A stretch of 64,000 nucleotides of DNA from Corynebacterium sp. HMSC036D02 (lineage in GTDB: Bacteria > Actinomycetota > Actinomycetes > Mycobacteriales > Mycobacteriaceae): positions 62,385-126,384 of the forward strand of contig NZ_KV827705.1 of assembly GCF_001836165.1 (NCBI RefSeq), in the 5' to 3' direction. The notes beneath the pieces are model-generated. The model ran no database searches. It saw only the letters and a program-made list of their open reading frames with translations, and was not told where the DNA came from. A program made the translations under genes and the position numbers. Below are positions 9,018 to 16,966 of this stretch, one piece after another. The first letter of the stretch is position 1; each line of letters opens with the position of its first letter.

Positions 9018-9041
9018 TTTGGATGACATAGATCATCCAAA
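9018..9041. promoter_or_regulatory. Candidate operator upstream of hemA
   Basis: Perfect 9-bp arms TTTGGATGA and TCATCCAAA are separated by six bases. A further TCATCC half-site lies at about 9011-9016. On the minus strand a weak -10-like TAGTCT (9047-9042) would place the transcription start within the repeat, a typical repressor position. The binding protein cannot be read from the sequence. HrrA, ChrA or DtxR are reasonable candidates because they control haem genes in corynebacteria, but I do not recognise a consensus for any of them. Confidence 0.55.
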
Positions 9042-9094
9042 AGACTACTAGTTTTCAGCTCGTTTCCGAAACTCGCGGGAGTCCCCGAGGAAAG

Positions 9095-9334
9095 CTACTC
9101 CGCCAGCGCTTGCGCTAGCTCCTCGTTGTCCACTTCCCAGCAGGAGAACTCCTCGCCATCAATAACTACAACGGGGACGCGATCACCATATTCCATGGCC
9201 AGCTCCGCATCCTCATCGACGTTGCGTACTTTAAGCTCTGCCCCAGCCTGCCGGACCACCGGGGTAATCTGCTCCAGAACGCGCGCGCAGGAGCCACACG
9301 TGGTACGCACCATCAGCTCGACGACGTGAGACAT
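9095..9334 (-). CDS. Glutaredoxin-like CxxC thiol protein
   Basis: 79 residues, a minimal thioredoxin fold. The redox motif CGSC is at residues 14-17 (RTTCGSCARV), and the VPVVVIDG segment in the second half supplies the cis-proline loop typical of glutaredoxin-like proteins. GGAG lies a few bases before the ATG. It is transcribed towards hemA with about 100 bases between them, so it may be expressed with the haem genes, although hemA seems to have its own promoter. A thiol protein at this place also occurs in Mycobacterium (Rv0508, from memory). A role in reducing metal or haem enzymes is only a guess. Confidence 0.85.
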   Translation of the reverse strand: MSHVVELMVRTTCGSCARVLEQITPVVRQAGAELKVRNVDEDAELAMEYGDRVPVVVIDGEEFSCWEVDNEELAQALAE

Positions 9335-9372
9335 TAAGAACTCCTCGATAGGACGTAGAACGGTTCGCGGTT

Positions 9373-9378
9373 TACTAT
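9373..9378 (+). promoter_or_regulatory. -10-like box upstream of the HAD phosphatase gene
   Basis: TACTAT fits the corynebacterial TANANT pattern and lies 23 bases before the ATG at 9402 in a 67-base divergent intergenic region. I see no convincing -35 box. Confidence 0.4.
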
Positions 9379-9401
9379 GGACACGTTAGTCTTCCCACCC
9401 T

Positions 9402-10457
9402 ATGAAAGCTGAACGCGTGCCCCTCCCCCTGCCTCCCGGTATGCCCGATTCTCCCCGTGAGTTCCTTGCCAATTGGACCGCAAGCAGGGGAAACTTGCGC
9501 AATTTCCTAGAGCAGCAGGCCTTCGCACCGCTGGGAGAAGAGCACCAAAGGGCGGCCGGTGAGGCGTCGGCAGCCGCGGCGGTAGAGCACCTCTTCGGCA
9601 TCGACCTGGAAGCTTTTTCTTCTGGCGTGGATTCTGTTCGGGGTTCCTTCGAATCCGCCGGCGCGCGCTCCATCACTGAGCCAGACCCGGACATCCCCCA
9701 AGACGTCGGCGCTGCAGCTTTCTTCGACGTGGATAACACCTTGGTCCAGGGCTCTTCGCTCGTGTCCTTCGCCCTGGGGCTGGCACGCCGCCGCTACTTC
9801 AAGCTCTCAGAGATCCTTCCCATCGCATGGAAGCAGCTGAAATTCCGGGTCTCCGGTTCGGAGAATGCCGCCGACGTGGCCGCGGGGCGCGTGCAAGCGC
9901 TCGAGTTCGTCAAGGGCCGCTCGGTGGAGGAGATGGTGGTGTTGTGCGAGAGCATCGTGGACCAATCGATGGCCCGGAAGGCCTACCCGGGCACGAAGCA
10001 GCTGGCGCAGATGCACCTCGATGCTGGCCAGCAGGTGTGGCTAGTCACGGCGACCCCCGTGCAGCTGGCGCAAATTCTGGCGCAGCGTTTCGGTTTCACC
10101 GGCGCTCTCGGCACCGTGGCGGAGGTCAAAGATGGCCGCTTCACCGGCCACCTCGTGGGCGATATCCTCCACGGGCCAGGTAAAAAGCATGCAGTGGCGG
10201 CGCTCGCCACCTTGGAGAATCTCGATCTTGAGCGCTGTACCGCCTACTCCGACAGCGCCAACGATGTCCCGATGCTGTCCATGGTGGGAACTCCCGTGGC
10301 CATTAACCCGGATTCCAAGCTGCGCGATATTGCAGAGGAAAAAGGCTGGCTCATCCGCGACTACCGCTCGGTGCGCAAGGCCGTGCGCACCTACGGCCTC
10401 CCGGCACTCGCCACCGCGCTCTTCTCCTATGGCAGCTGGCGCTTCGTGCGCCGCTAG
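9402..10457 (+). CDS. HAD-family phosphatase, SerB1-like (subfamily IB)
   Basis: 351 residues. Motif I is [13 protein letters not shown] (about residues 108-120), where the first Asp is the phosphorylated nucleophile and the second the general acid. Motif II is [10 protein letters not shown], and the C-terminal acidic motif is [11 protein letters not shown]. The first 100 residues are extra compared with the HAD core and have no recognised fold. The family includes phosphoserine phosphatase-like enzymes, and the mycobacterial gene in the same context is called serB1. The true substrate is unknown, so I give no symbol. Its stop overlaps the end of the convergent downstream gene by four bases. 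Confidence 0.85.
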   Translation: MKAERVPLPLPPGMPDSPREFLANWTASRGNLRNFLEQQAFAPLGEEHQRAAGEASAAAAVEHLFGIDLEAFSSGVDSVRGSFESAGARSITEPDPDIPQDVGAAAFFDVDNTLVQGSSLVSFALGLARRRYFKLSEILPIAWKQLKFRVSGSENAADVAAGRVQALEFVKGRSVEEMVVLCESIVDQSMARKAYPGTKQLAQMHLDAGQQVWLVTATPVQLAQILAQRFGFTGALGTVAEVKDGRFTGHLVGDILHGPGKKHAVAALATLENLDLERCTAYSDSANDVPMLSMVGTPVAINPDSKLRDIAEEKGWLIRDYRSVRKAVRTYGLPALATALFSYGSWRFVRR

Positions 10458-11032
10458 CTGCTATTTTGAGCCTTGGTGCGCAGCATGTCCATGCACATGA
10501 CCGCACCAATCAGCCCAGCATGCTGTTGCGGGTCGAGGCCCGGCGCAATGCTGAGGCGGTAGGTATTCTTCCCAGCGAGGAACCGGCCCACGCCCGACCA
10601 CTCGTTACGCACTTCCGCTAAGGGCTGCCCCTGGCTGGTAATCGTGATATTCCAATCCCACACATCGCCTTCAATCTCGATCTCTGGGAAGCCTTCCATC
10701 TCCAAGGTCAGGCGCGTCTTCAGGAGGGAGAATTTCTTGGTCACGACTGCCATAGGCTTCTCGACGCCCGGAAGATACACCTCATAGGTATCCCGCACAA
10801 AGTTCGGCGGATCCTTAATCACCATGAGCGGCTGCTGCGGATTACCTTGTTCATCGGTAAAAGCAACCTCGAGGCTGCGGGAAGAGTTGAAGAACATGTC
10901 CTTCAGGCTCGTCGACTGCAGAATCGTCCCGACGGGCACACCTTGTTCATCGGCGATCAGGAATTCATCCTGCATGAAGGACTTGGTCTGTGAGATAACC
11001 AGGCTGTCAAGGGTGAGGAGTCTAGGCAACAT
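10454..11032 (-). CDS. LURP-one-related / scramblase-like protein
   Basis: 192 residues with the pattern of the tubby-like LURP-one and phospholipid scramblase superfamily. Alternating beta strands carry [36 protein letters not shown], and [23 protein letters not shown], and a hydrophobic helix near the end ([12 protein letters not shown]) would fill the barrel. No signal peptide is visible. Its role in bacteria is unknown. It converges on the HAD gene with a four-base overlap of the coding ends, so no terminator fits between them. The start has only a weak ribosome binding site. Confidence 0.65.
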   Translation of the reverse strand: MLPRLLTLDSLVISQTKSFMQDEFLIADEQGVPVGTILQSTSLKDMFFNSSRSLEVAFTDEQGNPQQPLMVIKDPPNFVRDTYEVYLPGVEKPMAVVTKKFSLLKTRLTLEMEGFPEIEIEGDVWDWNITITSQGQPLAEVRNEWSGVGRFLAGKNTYRLSIAPGLDPQQHAGLIGAVMCMDMLRTKAQNSS

Positions 11033-11181
11033 AGTTCGCCATTTTACGTACGTGGCGGACTCCTGTGGGGCCGGAAAGTATGAGACTTTCCACCCGGCCT
11101 ACGAGAGCAAACATGCACACCATTACAGCGGCCCAAATATTGCCATACCCCCAGTTCAAGATAGATGTCCGAGGCATGTTT

Positions 11182-11187
11182 TATAGT
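11182..11187 (+). promoter_or_regulatory. -10-like box upstream of the HNH gene
   Basis: TATAGT lies 45 bases before the GTG start at 11232. The intergenic stretch 11033-11231 is relatively AT-rich near this point. No clear -35 hexamer is seen. Confidence 0.45.
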
Positions 11188-11231
11188 GTGCATAGAACAT
11201 ACAAACGACACCATAAACCTTGGGGGACACC

Positions 11232-12467
11232 GTGAATACCGCCACTCAAACCGCCTTCTTTTCCCACATGAACCCTGACTGCGCCCTCGCCGTGGAGCGC
11301 AGCGCCGCCCGCCGCGCCGACTACCGCTCTTGGGTAGCTGCCATGCCAGACCTCGATGAGGATTTTGATGTTGCGTGCCAGAGGCTCGTCGCCAAGCTTG
11401 GCGTCGGTGACTACACCGTGAGTGAATGCTGCCTGGCCGTGCACCGCCTCACGGAGCTCCCGCAGGTCAAGCAACTGCAGGACAGTCAGTTTCTACTGGA
11501 TATGAAGGCACTCATCACCATCGACCGCACCCTGACGAAGCTGGGTAAACTGCCACCGGAAACGCTCGCGCTTATCGACGATTCCCTGGTCACCTTCTTC
11601 ACCCCCACCTCCCCGAATCAGGTCTTTCCTACTCCGGCGCAGATTGGGCGCAAGGTTCGCGATATTTGCAAGAGCATCAATAAAGCATTCACCTTCCGCG
11701 ATTCTCCGAAGAAGGACTCGTATACCTTTACCGATACTAGTGAGCGCGGCATTCTTGAGCTCAACACTGATAGTGCCACGGGAATGATTCTGGATGGCTA
11801 TATCAAACAGGCAGCGAAGGAGAACGGGCTCTCGCAGGCGGATGCCTTAAAGAAGCTCATCGCCGGCAGTATCTCTCCGCCGGCGACGATCATTCTGCAC
11901 ACCTACCAGGCCAGTGATATCGACAATGCTCCCACCTTTGTCCAAGGGTATGGATGGACCTCGCAGGACATACCCGCCACACGCACGCGCGACCTCTCCT
12001 CGGAACCGCCGGAATCGGCTAGCTACGTGGCTTCGGAACTCATCCGCAAATTTGTGGAAGGCCGGGATGGCACCTGCCGCGCTCCGGGATGCAACCGGCC
12101 GGCCTACCTGTGCCAGATGGACCACCGCATCAACTATGCCGACGGCGGTGCCACGCACCCGCGCAATCTGGCCAGCTTGTGCCAGCACCATCACAATATG
12201 AAGACTGATGGGCGCGCACACTACATCATGGACCCGCACACCGGGGACATCGTGTGGCTCTACGAGGACGGGACATGGGCCATGACAGAGCCGACCGGCC
12301 CGCTGGCGAAGAAGACGAAGCGTTGGGCGCAGACGGTGGCCCAGAAAATTACGGCCACCCGCGAGCGCGCCCAGGAGGAAGCTACCCAGCAGGCAGCTAA
12401 GGAATCGCAGGCCGCTGCTGAGGAACCCCGCACCCCGGGCGCTCCACAGGAAGACATTCCGTTCTAA
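11232..12467 (+). CDS. DUF222/13E12-type protein with HNH endonuclease domain
   Basis: About 411 residues from a GTG at 11232. A TTG four codons earlier is also possible, but GGGGG lies just before the GTG. The N-terminal two thirds are helical and match the DUF222-type domain found with HNH nucleases in actinobacteria. The HNH motif is at about residues 275-330: CRAPGCNRPAYLCQMDHR followed by NLASLCQHHHNMK, with paired cysteines and histidines for metal binding. The last 40 residues are rich in Ala, Glu and Gln. Such genes are often multicopy and may move between strains. Directly after its stop lies a cluster of short palindromic repeats. Confidence 0.85.
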   Translation: MNTATQTAFFSHMNPDCALAVERSAARRADYRSWVAAMPDLDEDFDVACQRLVAKLGVGDYTVSECCLAVHRLTELPQVKQLQDSQFLLDMKALITIDRTLTKLGKLPPETLALIDDSLVTFFTPTSPNQVFPTPAQIGRKVRDICKSINKAFTFRDSPKKDSYTFTDTSERGILELNTDSATGMILDGYIKQAAKENGLSQADALKKLIAGSISPPATIILHTYQASDIDNAPTFVQGYGWTSQDIPATRTRDLSSEPPESASYVASELIRKFVEGRDGTCRAPGCNRPAYLCQMDHRINYADGGATHPRNLASLCQHHHNMKTDGRAHYIMDPHTGDIVWLYEDGTWAMTEPTGPLAKKTKRWAQTVAQKITATRERAQEEATQQAAKESQAAAEEPRTPGAPQEDIPF

Positions 12468-12474
12468 GCGGCGT

Positions 12475-12529
12475 CGTCGTCTGAAACGACGTCATGTGAG
12501 ACGACGGAAAGGTCGTCTGAAACGACGGA
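12475..12529 (+). repeat. Cluster of three GTCGT-CTGAA-ACGAC palindromic units
   Basis: The 15-base unit GTCGTCTGAAACGAC occurs exactly at 12476-12490 and 12512-12526. A diverged copy lies at 12491-12505 (12 of 15 bases). Each unit has 5-bp arms that extend to 6 bp in the first copy. The cluster starts eight bases after the HNH stop codon. A further exact copy occurs inside the gene at 40555-41004. There is no T-run, so it is not an ordinary terminator. Confidence 0.8.
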
Positions 12530-12552
12530 GGGAAAGGAGAATAGATAGCAGA

Positions 12553-12592
12553 AACTCCCCGCCACGAACCTAAAAGGACCATGCGGGGAGTT
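12553..12592 (-). terminator. Stem-loop downstream of the bS22 gene
   Basis: AACTCCCCGC and GCGGGGAGTT form a perfect 10-bp stem around a 20-base loop. On the minus strand it is followed by TCTG rather than a long T-run. It lies 12 bases past the bS22 stop and probably ends that short transcript; it may also serve the plus-strand HNH gene. Confidence 0.65.
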
Positions 12593-12604
12593 GCAGGCGA
12601 AGCT

Positions 12605-12706
12605 TTACTTGCCCAGCTTACGACGCTGAACGCGGGTACGGCGCAGCATCTTGCGGTGCTTCTTCTTGGACATGCGCTTGCGGCGCTTCTTGATGACAGA
12701 ACCCAT
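12605..12706 (-). CDS. Small ribosomal subunit protein bS22 (AURKAIP1/COX24 domain)
   Basis: 33 residues, beginning [18 protein letters not shown]; more than half are Lys or Arg. This matches the tiny actinobacterial 30S protein bS22, which binds near the decoding centre. GAGG lies nine bases before the ATG. A stem-loop follows the stop. The setting, between a BldC-like gene and the SerB1-like gene, is the same as in Mycobacterium (Rv0500B, from memory), which supports the identification strongly. Confidence 0.92.
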   Translation of the reverse strand: MGSVIKKRRKRMSKKKHRKMLRRTRVQRRKLGK

Positions 12707-12883
12707 AGTAGGTTTCCTCACTTTCGGAATTAGTACGTACGTAAACCGGCCGGCAACGCCTGGAATGAAACCACACACGGTGCACTCGTGGCGGCCCCTG
12801 CGAAACAGGGAGACACAGGCATACCAGTGCCGAAACGAATGCTCACTATCTTACCTAGCGGCCTGCCCAGCACCAAAACTAAG

Positions 12884-12935
12884 GGCAGCGCCCACCGCCG
12901 CGGACCGCGAGTGGTCCACAGTGGTGGGCGCTGCC
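12884..12935 (-). terminator. Strong hairpin downstream of the BldC-like gene
   Basis: A perfect 13-bp stem (GGCAGCGCCCACC with GGTGGGCGCTGCC) encloses a second small inverted repeat GGACC/GGTCC. On the minus strand it is followed by CTTAGTTTT. It starts 16 bases after the stop of the BldC-like gene. Positions 12707-12883 hold the bS22 promoter region; no box is convincing there. Confidence 0.75.
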
Positions 12936-12950
12936 AGAAAGAGGTGAACG

Positions 12951-13139
12951 CTAGGCTCCGTATACGGAGGCCTCAAGGTATTCCTTGACGGCAGATTCGT
13001 GGACGCGGAAGGAGCGTCCCACGCGCACGGCCGGCATGTCACCTGCATGAACCAACCTGTACACCGTCATCTTGGAGACACGCATGATCTCCGCAACTTC
13101 GGCGATGGTCAGGAAAGTTCCCTTATCTTCATTCGTCAT
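12951..13139 (-). CDS. BldC-like MerR-type helix-turn-helix protein
   Basis: 62 residues, a single winged helix-turn-helix of the excisionase/BldC type: FLTIAEVAEIMRVSKMTVYRL is the HTH, and GRSFRVHESAVKEYL forms the wing and last helix. Such proteins bind direct repeats cooperatively; BldC controls development in Streptomyces, but its role in Corynebacterium is not clear to me. The neighbours (proC upstream, bS22 downstream) are conserved in Mycobacterium (Rv0500A, from memory), so this is a chromosomal regulator and not a prophage excisionase. A strong terminator follows. Confidence 0.85.
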   Translation of the reverse strand: MTNEDKGTFLTIAEVAEIMRVSKMTVYRLVHAGDMPAVRVGRSFRVHESAVKEYLEASVYGA

Positions 13140-13339
13140 AGTTTATTTAACCCTTCAGCACGTGACGCGCTGTAGGCTTCCCCTCCCACAGGACTATCAC
13201 GCACGCGCTCCTGCCAGCTTAGCGTGAAACGTGTGACTAATGCGACCCAAGAGCTAATTTTTTCCTCTTTCGCACCGCTGTTCCCCATCAAGCCCGTGTG
13301 ACAACATATGCCACAGGGCTACCAGAACGGCGGGAAATT

Positions 13340-14131
13340 TTAAGCAAGTTCCTGCGCACGCTGGGTACATGCTTCGGCGGCACGGAAGAACGCGCCCCGC
13401 AGGCCGGACTCCTCGAGTTCACGAAGGGCGGCAGCAGTGGTTCCCCCCGGGGAGGTTACCCCTGCGCGCAAAGCCACGGGATCCTTGCCAGATTCAGCCA
13501 GCATGGTGCCCGCGCCTTGGGCAGTGCGGGTGGCTAGCTTCTCGGCGACGTCACGGGTGAGGCCGAGCTGTACGCCGGCGTCGATCAGCGCTTCGGTGAC
13601 AAGAAAGTAATACGCGGGGGCAGAGCCTGCCAGTGCAGTGGCAGCGTCGATGTGCTTCTCCTCAATGACTGCAACCTCGCCAACGGCTTCCAGAAGCATG
13701 ACCACGCCAGCCTGCTGCTCCTCGGTGACGTGGGAACCACCCGCGCAGGTGCACATACCCTTGCCCACCAACATGGGGGTGTTCGGCATAACGCGGACGA
13801 CTGGCACGCCCTCACCGGCGGCCTTCTCCAACGTCTCGAGGGTCAGGCCAGCAGCCATGGACACAACCACGGCCGTCTTGGGGATGTCGAGACCCTCAAG
13901 GAGCTCCTCGATGGCATAGGGCTTCACACACGCGAAGATGTATTCCGCGCCGTCGATAGCCGCGGCATTATCGCTCGTGACCGACACGCCATAGGTGCTC
14001 TTTAACTCCTCGCTACGCTCGGAACGACGGTTGGTCACCACGATGTCCGCGGCGTCATAGCCCGCATTCACCAGCCCGGAAACTAGGGCTTCACCGATTT
14101 GTCCTCCACCAAGTACTGCAATTTTTGTCAT
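13340..14131 (-). CDS. proC: Pyrroline-5-carboxylate reductase
   Basis: 263 residues from ATG 14131 (MTKIAVLGGGQIGEALVSG). A 30-codon longer frame is open upstream but lacks homology-like features, so I chose the start at the Rossmann motif. The enzyme makes proline from pyrroline-5-carboxylate using NAD(P)H. The cofactor site GGGQIG is at the N-terminus; the segments VVRVMPNTPMLVGKGM and AGVTSPGGTTAAAL (substrate loop, near the C-terminus) are diagnostic. The ribosome binding site at the chosen start is weak. About 200 bases between this stop and the upstream start of the BldC-like gene hold no recognisable gene. Confidence 0.93.
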   Translation of the reverse strand: MTKIAVLGGGQIGEALVSGLVNAGYDAADIVVTNRRSERSEELKSTYGVSVTSDNAAAIDGAEYIFACVKPYAIEELLEGLDIPKTAVVVSMAAGLTLETLEKAAGEGVPVVRVMPNTPMLVGKGMCTCAGGSHVTEEQQAGVVMLLEAVGEVAVIEEKHIDAATALAGSAPAYYFLVTEALIDAGVQLGLTRDVAEKLATRTAQGAGTMLAESGKDPVALRAGVTSPGGTTAAALRELEESGLRGAFFRAAEACTQRAQELA

Positions 14132-14222
14132 GCTTTCCAGGGTGCCAGAAAGGCCAGGATGCGGCCACCAAGCAAGAGCGCTGCCTGCGATCTGAGCTGC
14201 TGCCTCACTGACCCCGCGCATG

Positions 14223-14256
14223 CATAAGGCATCTGTCTTTTGACAGATGCCTTATG
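14223..14256. repeat. Perfect 15-bp stem-loop between the Ppx-linked membrane protein gene and proC
   Basis: CATAAGGCATCTGTC, a TTTT loop, and GACAGATGCCTTATG. Both flanking genes run on the minus strand, so the hairpin would end the transcript from 16051-14282. The tail after the stem has only a few T residues, which is poor for an intrinsic terminator, but the loop and stem are ideal. It may be a terminator or a mobile REP-like palindrome. Confidence 0.7.
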
Positions 14257-14281
14257 AGAAGGTGCCCTGTGGAGCTGGTTC

Positions 14282-15112
14282 TTACATCACCACGAGGAGC
14301 GGGCCGAAGGTCAGCACTAGGCCGGCCACGGCTGCAAGGAACATGGAGAGACCATCGCGGCTGGTGCGCAGTGCGTGGACGATGCCGACGATGACGCCGG
14401 TGACAACCACACCAAGCACCAGGACAACGAGGCGGTCGAAGCGATCCCAGAGGATCTCGAAGCCCTTGAACACGATGGCGCCGAGCACGATGCCCACGAG
14501 GGCGAGCAGGACGACGGCGAAGGGGTTGAGCTTGTCCTCGTCCTCCTCGTCGTCATAGTCGTCGTATTCTTCAACGTCGTGGTCGACTGCCTCGAGCTCA
14601 CCCGTGGTGAAGGTGTCCTCGGCAGCGTCCTGTGGCTTCTCATCGACCGGTGCGGCGGTCTTTGCTTCAGGCTTGGTGGCCGTCTTTACCTCAGGCTTTT
14701 CAGCTTCCTTTGCATCAGACTTCTGCTCAGGCTTGTCCTCGGTCTTCTTCTTTGGCTCGTCCTTGACCTTTTGGATGACGCGGGTGTCATCATCAGAGGG
14801 CTTCTCCGCAGGAACGGCGGCAGCCTGAGCCTTGTCGTCGGCCTTCTTGTCTGCCTTCTTTGGAGCCTCTTCCTTGCTCTCCTTCTTCGGCGCAGGAATC
14901 ACCGGGGCCGTCTCATCGATGGAGACGTTCGAGTGTTTTGCCTCAGCCGGGGTTGCCTTGACCTTTTCGAGATTGCCGGTCAGCTCCGCAACTGAGATGC
15001 CGCCTTCATCGAGGCTCCGGCGACGGCGGCGCGGGGTCTTCTCCTCGCCGGGTCGGTCCTTCGCGTTACGGGCCAGCAGCTCCGCAACTGTCAACTGTTT
15101 CTTGTCAGCCAC
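14282..15112 (-). CDS. Membrane protein with long acidic low-complexity N-terminal region
   Basis: 276 residues. The first 190 are hydrophilic: a basic patch (PRRRRRSLDEGG) is followed by Lys/Glu/Ala/Pro-rich low-complexity sequence and then an acidic run of Asp, Glu and Tyr. Three hydrophobic segments near the C-terminus (about residues 195-275) would anchor it in the membrane. There is no signal peptide, so the long N-terminal part should be cytoplasmic. It lies nine bases after the Ppx/GppA gene on the same strand. I recognise no family; a scaffold-like or envelope role is possible but unsupported. Confidence 0.75.
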   Translation of the reverse strand: MADKKQLTVAELLARNAKDRPGEEKTPRRRRRSLDEGGISVAELTGNLEKVKATPAEAKHSNVSIDETAPVIPAPKKESKEEAPKKADKKADDKAQAAAVPAEKPSDDDTRVIQKVKDEPKKKTEDKPEQKSDAKEAEKPEVKTATKPEAKTAAPVDEKPQDAAEDTFTTGELEAVDHDVEEYDDYDDEEDEDKLNPFAVVLLALVGIVLGAIVFKGFEILWDRFDRLVVLVLGVVVTGVIVGIVHALRTSRDGLSMFLAAVAGLVLTFGPLLVVM

Positions 15113-15121
15113 GTTTCTTTC

Positions 15122-16051
15122 CTATTCCAGTCCCTTATCGGTACGGCGCAAAATGACACCTTCTCGGAGAGCCCAGGGGCAGATCTCCAGCTTTTCGATT
15201 CCCAGGGCACGCATGCTCGCCTCCGCCACTAAAGCACCGGCGACGATCTGATGCGATCGGGTAGAACTTACACCCTCAAGGTCCGCCCTGTCAGCTGCAG
15301 TCATACGGGAGATGAAGGAAATCAGCTGACGCAAACCCGGCGCCGTAAGGGTGCGTTTGACGTAGGGACCCGCAGACGAGGGCGCAGCACCGGTCAAACG
15401 GGCCAGCGTGCGGAATGTTTTCGAGGTTCCCACGGCCAATCCCGCAGGGCCCAGGGCGCGCATCTTATCGGCCACGCCGACCAGTTCCGCGTCAATGTAA
15501 TCCCGCAGCAAATTTACCTTGGACTTCTGCGGAGGATCGGTATCAAACCAATTATGAGTCAGGCGGCCAGCTCCCAAGTCGAGGGAGAAAGCCATTTCCG
15601 GATGCTCATCGGTACCGGTGGACAGCTCCAGCGAACCGCCACCGATATCGAGGTTGGTGATGCGGCCAGCGGACCAGCCATACCACCGGCGGGCGGCGAG
15701 GAAGGTCAAACGCGCTTCCTCCTCGCCCGACAAGATTTCTAGGCGGACGCCGGTTTGCTTCTCAACTTCATCGAGAACCTTGGCCGAGTTCGTGGCCGAG
15801 CGCACGGCGGAGGTAGCAAAAGCGATGAATTCATCACAACCCAGCTTCTGGCCCAGCTCAGCGGCCTCACCCACGGCGGAGATGAGCTTCTTCATGCCCT
15901 TCTCGTGGATGTTGCCGTCCTTGTCTAGCTGTTCCACCAGACGCAGCGGGGTCTTCCAATCGCTCATCGGCGAAGGCCGCCCACCGGTTGCGGCGTCGAC
16001 CGCAACGAGGTGGACGGTATTACTTCCGACGTCTAATACACCTAATCGCAC
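15122..16051 (-). CDS. ppx: Ppx/GppA exopolyphosphatase family protein
   Basis: 309 residues of the actin-like ATPase fold. The phosphate-binding motif [13 protein letters not shown] is at the N-terminus; [12 protein letters not shown] and [13 protein letters not shown] are the further conserved blocks. These enzymes hydrolyse polyphosphate or pppGpp. At about 310 residues it is the short actinobacterial form without the C-terminal HD domain. Corynebacteria carry two such genes, and the one at this locus is called ppx2 in C. glutamicum as I recall. It forms a two-gene unit with the acidic membrane protein. The divergent neighbour starts 33 bases away. Confidence 0.88.
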   Translation of the reverse strand: MRLGVLDVGSNTVHLVAVDAATGGRPSPMSDWKTPLRLVEQLDKDGNIHEKGMKKLISAVGEAAELGQKLGCDEFIAFATSAVRSATNSAKVLDEVEKQTGVRLEILSGEEEARLTFLAARRWYGWSAGRITNLDIGGGSLELSTGTDEHPEMAFSLDLGAGRLTHNWFDTDPPQKSKVNLLRDYIDAELVGVADKMRALGPAGLAVGTSKTFRTLARLTGAAPSSAGPYVKRTLTAPGLRQLISFISRMTAADRADLEGVSSTRSHQIVAGALVAEASMRALGIEKLEICPWALREGVILRRTDKGLE

Positions 16052-16084
16052 GCCTCTAGAGTAGTAGGTCTACCGTGGGTAGGT

Positions 16085-16966
16085 GTGAATCGCCCGAAAT
16101 CGAATGAAGTTTACCTGGGTTTTCCCGCCTCCTCCCCGGCGGCGGCGTCCATCTTGGCCGGCCGCGAAAAGGCCCCCGACTTCCCCAGAGAGTGGTTTGA
16201 ATTTACGGATCCAAACGATCCACTCCACATCTTTTCCATCGACCTGACCTGGCTCGAATCGCACTATGCCTGCCAGTTTGGGACGGAGAGGTGCCACGGC
16301 ATCGATAAGCAGCAGCCCGATGTCGGCTGCTGCGTGCACGGCGCCTACATGGCTGATGAGACGGATCGGGAGCAGCTTCGCGACGCCGTCGCGCGCATGC
16401 CCGCCCGCTTCTGGCAGCACCGCCCTGCGGGGGTAGATGAGTTCCTGGAGCACGGAGAACCTGAGGAGTTGGAGCCCTGGCTGGAGTGGGATGAGCTCGA
16501 CGGCGATGATGGCGAGCCGGAACCGGCCCTGAAGACGCCGCTTGTCGACGGCGCCTGCATCTTTGCCAACCGCGCCGGCTGGCCCACGGGCGCGGGCTGC
16601 GCTATCCACCAATGGGCGCTCGAGGCGGGTGAGGAACTCACCGTGGTCAAGCCCGAGGTGTGCTGGCAGCTGCCGATTCGCCGGCACGAGGACTATGAGG
16701 AGCGCCCCGACGGGGAGGAAATCCTGCGCACCACTATCGGCGAATATGACCGCCGCGGGTGGGGTAACGGCGGAGAGGACTTTGATTGGTATTGCTCGGC
16801 AGATCCCTCCTGCCACATCGCGGAAGAACCGCTGTGGAAGTCGCAGAAAACCGAGCTGATCGCGCTACTCGGAGAGGAGTGCTACGACATCCTGGCCACA
16901 CACTGCGAGGCCCGGGCACGGTCCGGAGTCGAGTTCCCGCGGCACCCGGCTGACCCCCGCGTTTAA
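16085..16966 (+). CDS. Cys-rich protein, possible metal-binding (YkgJ/DUF3109-like)
   Basis: 293 residues from a GTG at 16085. Cysteines are placed as in small metal-chelating proteins: CQFGTERC, then GCC about 15 residues on, then CIFAN, GCAIHQ and CWQLP in the middle, and YCSADPSCH and [10 protein letters not shown] near the end. The sequence is rich in Glu, Asp and Trp and has no signal peptide. I do not recognise the function. The end overlaps the end of regX3 on the other strand by four bases. A Zn- or Fe-S-binding role is inferred from the cysteine pattern only. Confidence 0.7.
   Translation: MNRPKSNEVYLGFPASSPAAASILAGREKAPDFPREWFEFTDPNDPLHIFSIDLTWLESHYACQFGTERCHGIDKQQPDVGCCVHGAYMADETDREQLRDAVARMPARFWQHRPAGVDEFLEHGEPEELEPWLEWDELDGDDGEPEPALKTPLVDGACIFANRAGWPTGAGCAIHQWALEAGEELTVVKPEVCWQLPIRRHEDYEERPDGEEILRTTIGEYDRRGWGNGGEDFDWYCSADPSCHIAEEPLWKSQKTELIALLGEECYDILATHCEARARSGVEFPRHPADPRV

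Noticed and set aside
12475..12529. The GTCGTCTGAA repeat resembles the Neisseria DNA uptake sequence (GCCGTCTGAA)
   Set aside because: The match is 9 of 10 bases, but the host is clearly Corynebacterium, and the copies are a clustered palindrome, not a dense uptake signal. Chance similarity is more likely.
12951..13139. Prophage excisionase
   Set aside because: The HTH fits the excisionase family, but no integrase or phage gene is near, and the proC/bS22 context is conserved. BldC-like is better.
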